From the NCBI RefSeq assembly GCF_007830445.1, contig NZ_VLKR01000043.1, positions 1-41,852 of the forward strand: a DNA stretch of 41,852 nucleotides, read 5' to 3'. The notes below the pieces were generated by a model. The model did no database searches, was not told the DNA's origin, and saw only the letters and a list, made by a program, of their open reading frames with translations. This DNA comes from Sphingobacterium siyangense (GTDB lineage Bacteria > Bacteroidota > Bacteroidia > Sphingobacteriales > Sphingobacteriaceae). The position numbers were made by a program, and so were the translations under genes. Shown one piece after another: positions 41,607 through 41,852 of this stretch (its first letter is position 1; each line of letters begins with the position of its first letter).

Positions 41607-41852
41607 CTATTCATTATTATTTTCATAATTTTCTTGATCTTCTGACTTTTTGGGTCTTCCCCTTTTTGATTTTTCCTTAGGGTCGTCTTCAAACATTCCG
41701 TTCAGTTCCAGGAGGTTCTTTATACGGTAACTGTTTCCATTTAGTTTGACGATTGTGGCATGGTGCACTATGCGGTCTATTATCGCCGATGCGATTACTT
41801 TGTCCCCGAAAAGTGTCCCCCAGTCTTCAAAGTTCCTATTTGTGGTAATGAT
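41607..41852 (-). CDS. istB: IS21-family helper ATPase IstB, C-terminal fragment
   Basis: The last 81 residues of IstB are visible and the frame is open to the right edge. TTNRNFEDWGTLFGDKVIAS, followed by IIDRIVHHATIV, is the family-typical end of the AAA+ domain. It regulates target capture by the IstA transposase. The tail after ELNGMFEDD is highly charged (KEKSKRGRPKKSEDQEN) and ends 76 bases from the terminus of the element. Confidence 0.92.
   Translation of the reverse strand: MITTNRNFEDWGTLFGDKVIASAIIDRIVHHATIVKLNGNSYRIKNLLELNGMFEDDPKEKSKRGRPKKSEDQENYENNNE

Larger units (their letters stand above)
41531..41852 (-). mobile_element. IS21-family insertion sequence, left end
   Basis: The element starts with TGTCAC at about 41531 and holds two 24-base terminal repeats (41537-41560, 41561-41584). 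The end of its IstB gene follows. The rest continues beyond the window. It is inserted in the second-module coupling-protein gene. The boundary is inferred from loss of homology to the first copy. Confidence 0.8.

Overview
The window comes from a Bacteroidota genome, most likely Sphingobacteriaceae-like. The evidence is a Bacteroidetes-type conjugative-transposon module (TraJ, TraK, TraM, TraN, YWFCY/TraG-type coupling protein), ArdC and DUF4099/DUF3945 proteins, an IntDOT-like tyrosine recombinase, and mostly weak Shine-Dalgarno sites. It is almost entirely mobile DNA. Two conjugative-element ends face each other across a tRNA-derived attachment site at about 19.4 kb, with a dense set of predicted anti-phage genes between them. 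All functions are inferred from reading motifs; no database search was run.

Layout. 1-310: 3' end of an IS3-family element that has cut a transfer gene. 311-7796: transfer (type IV secretion) operon on the + strand. 7850-11217: accessory part of that operon (M23 peptidase, small acidic protein, ArdC-like protein, DUF4099/DUF3945 protein, degenerate TOPRIM-like protein), closed by a strong terminator. 11544-12137: unknown divergent gene. 12480-15826: CBASS-like operon of a Cas2-fold (SinR-family) protein, a CD-NTase, an S-4TM membrane effector and a DUF3800 protein. 16025-19089: two-gene SIR2-HerA defense system. 19292-19606: att region with the 3' half of a tRNA-Met-like gene, a terminator and arm-type repeats on both sides. 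19636-20943: integrase, then a small membrane protein.

The second half begins with a 1961-residue nuclease-STAND NTPase protein resembling Avs (21247-27132). Everything after it is on the minus strand. A five-gene set (35481 down to 27454) encodes a ComEC-like metallo-beta-lactamase, a trypsin-like protease, a small middle component, a Rad50/SMC-like ATPase and a separate PD-(D/E)xK protein. The first four look like a Lamassu / ABC-three-component system of the hydrolase-plus-protease kind. Next come a predicted ADP-ribosyltransferase-like protein and its partner. Last is a diverged, inverted second copy of the M23, small acidic protein, ArdC, DUF3945 and TOPRIM module (37041-40340), plus a coupling-protein gene beheaded by an IS21-family element at the right edge.

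How the parts fit: the transfer genes are visibly higher in GC than the AT-rich cargo, consistent with modular acquisition. The defense genes sit exactly where such elements carry cargo, between the end of the accessory transfer operon and the attachment site. Both transfer modules are damaged by insertion sequences, so one or both elements may no longer transfer themselves. The most interesting loci are the CBASS-like operon with a Cas2-fold protein and DUF3800, the Lamassu-like operon with its trailing nuclease, and the attP-like joint between two elements.
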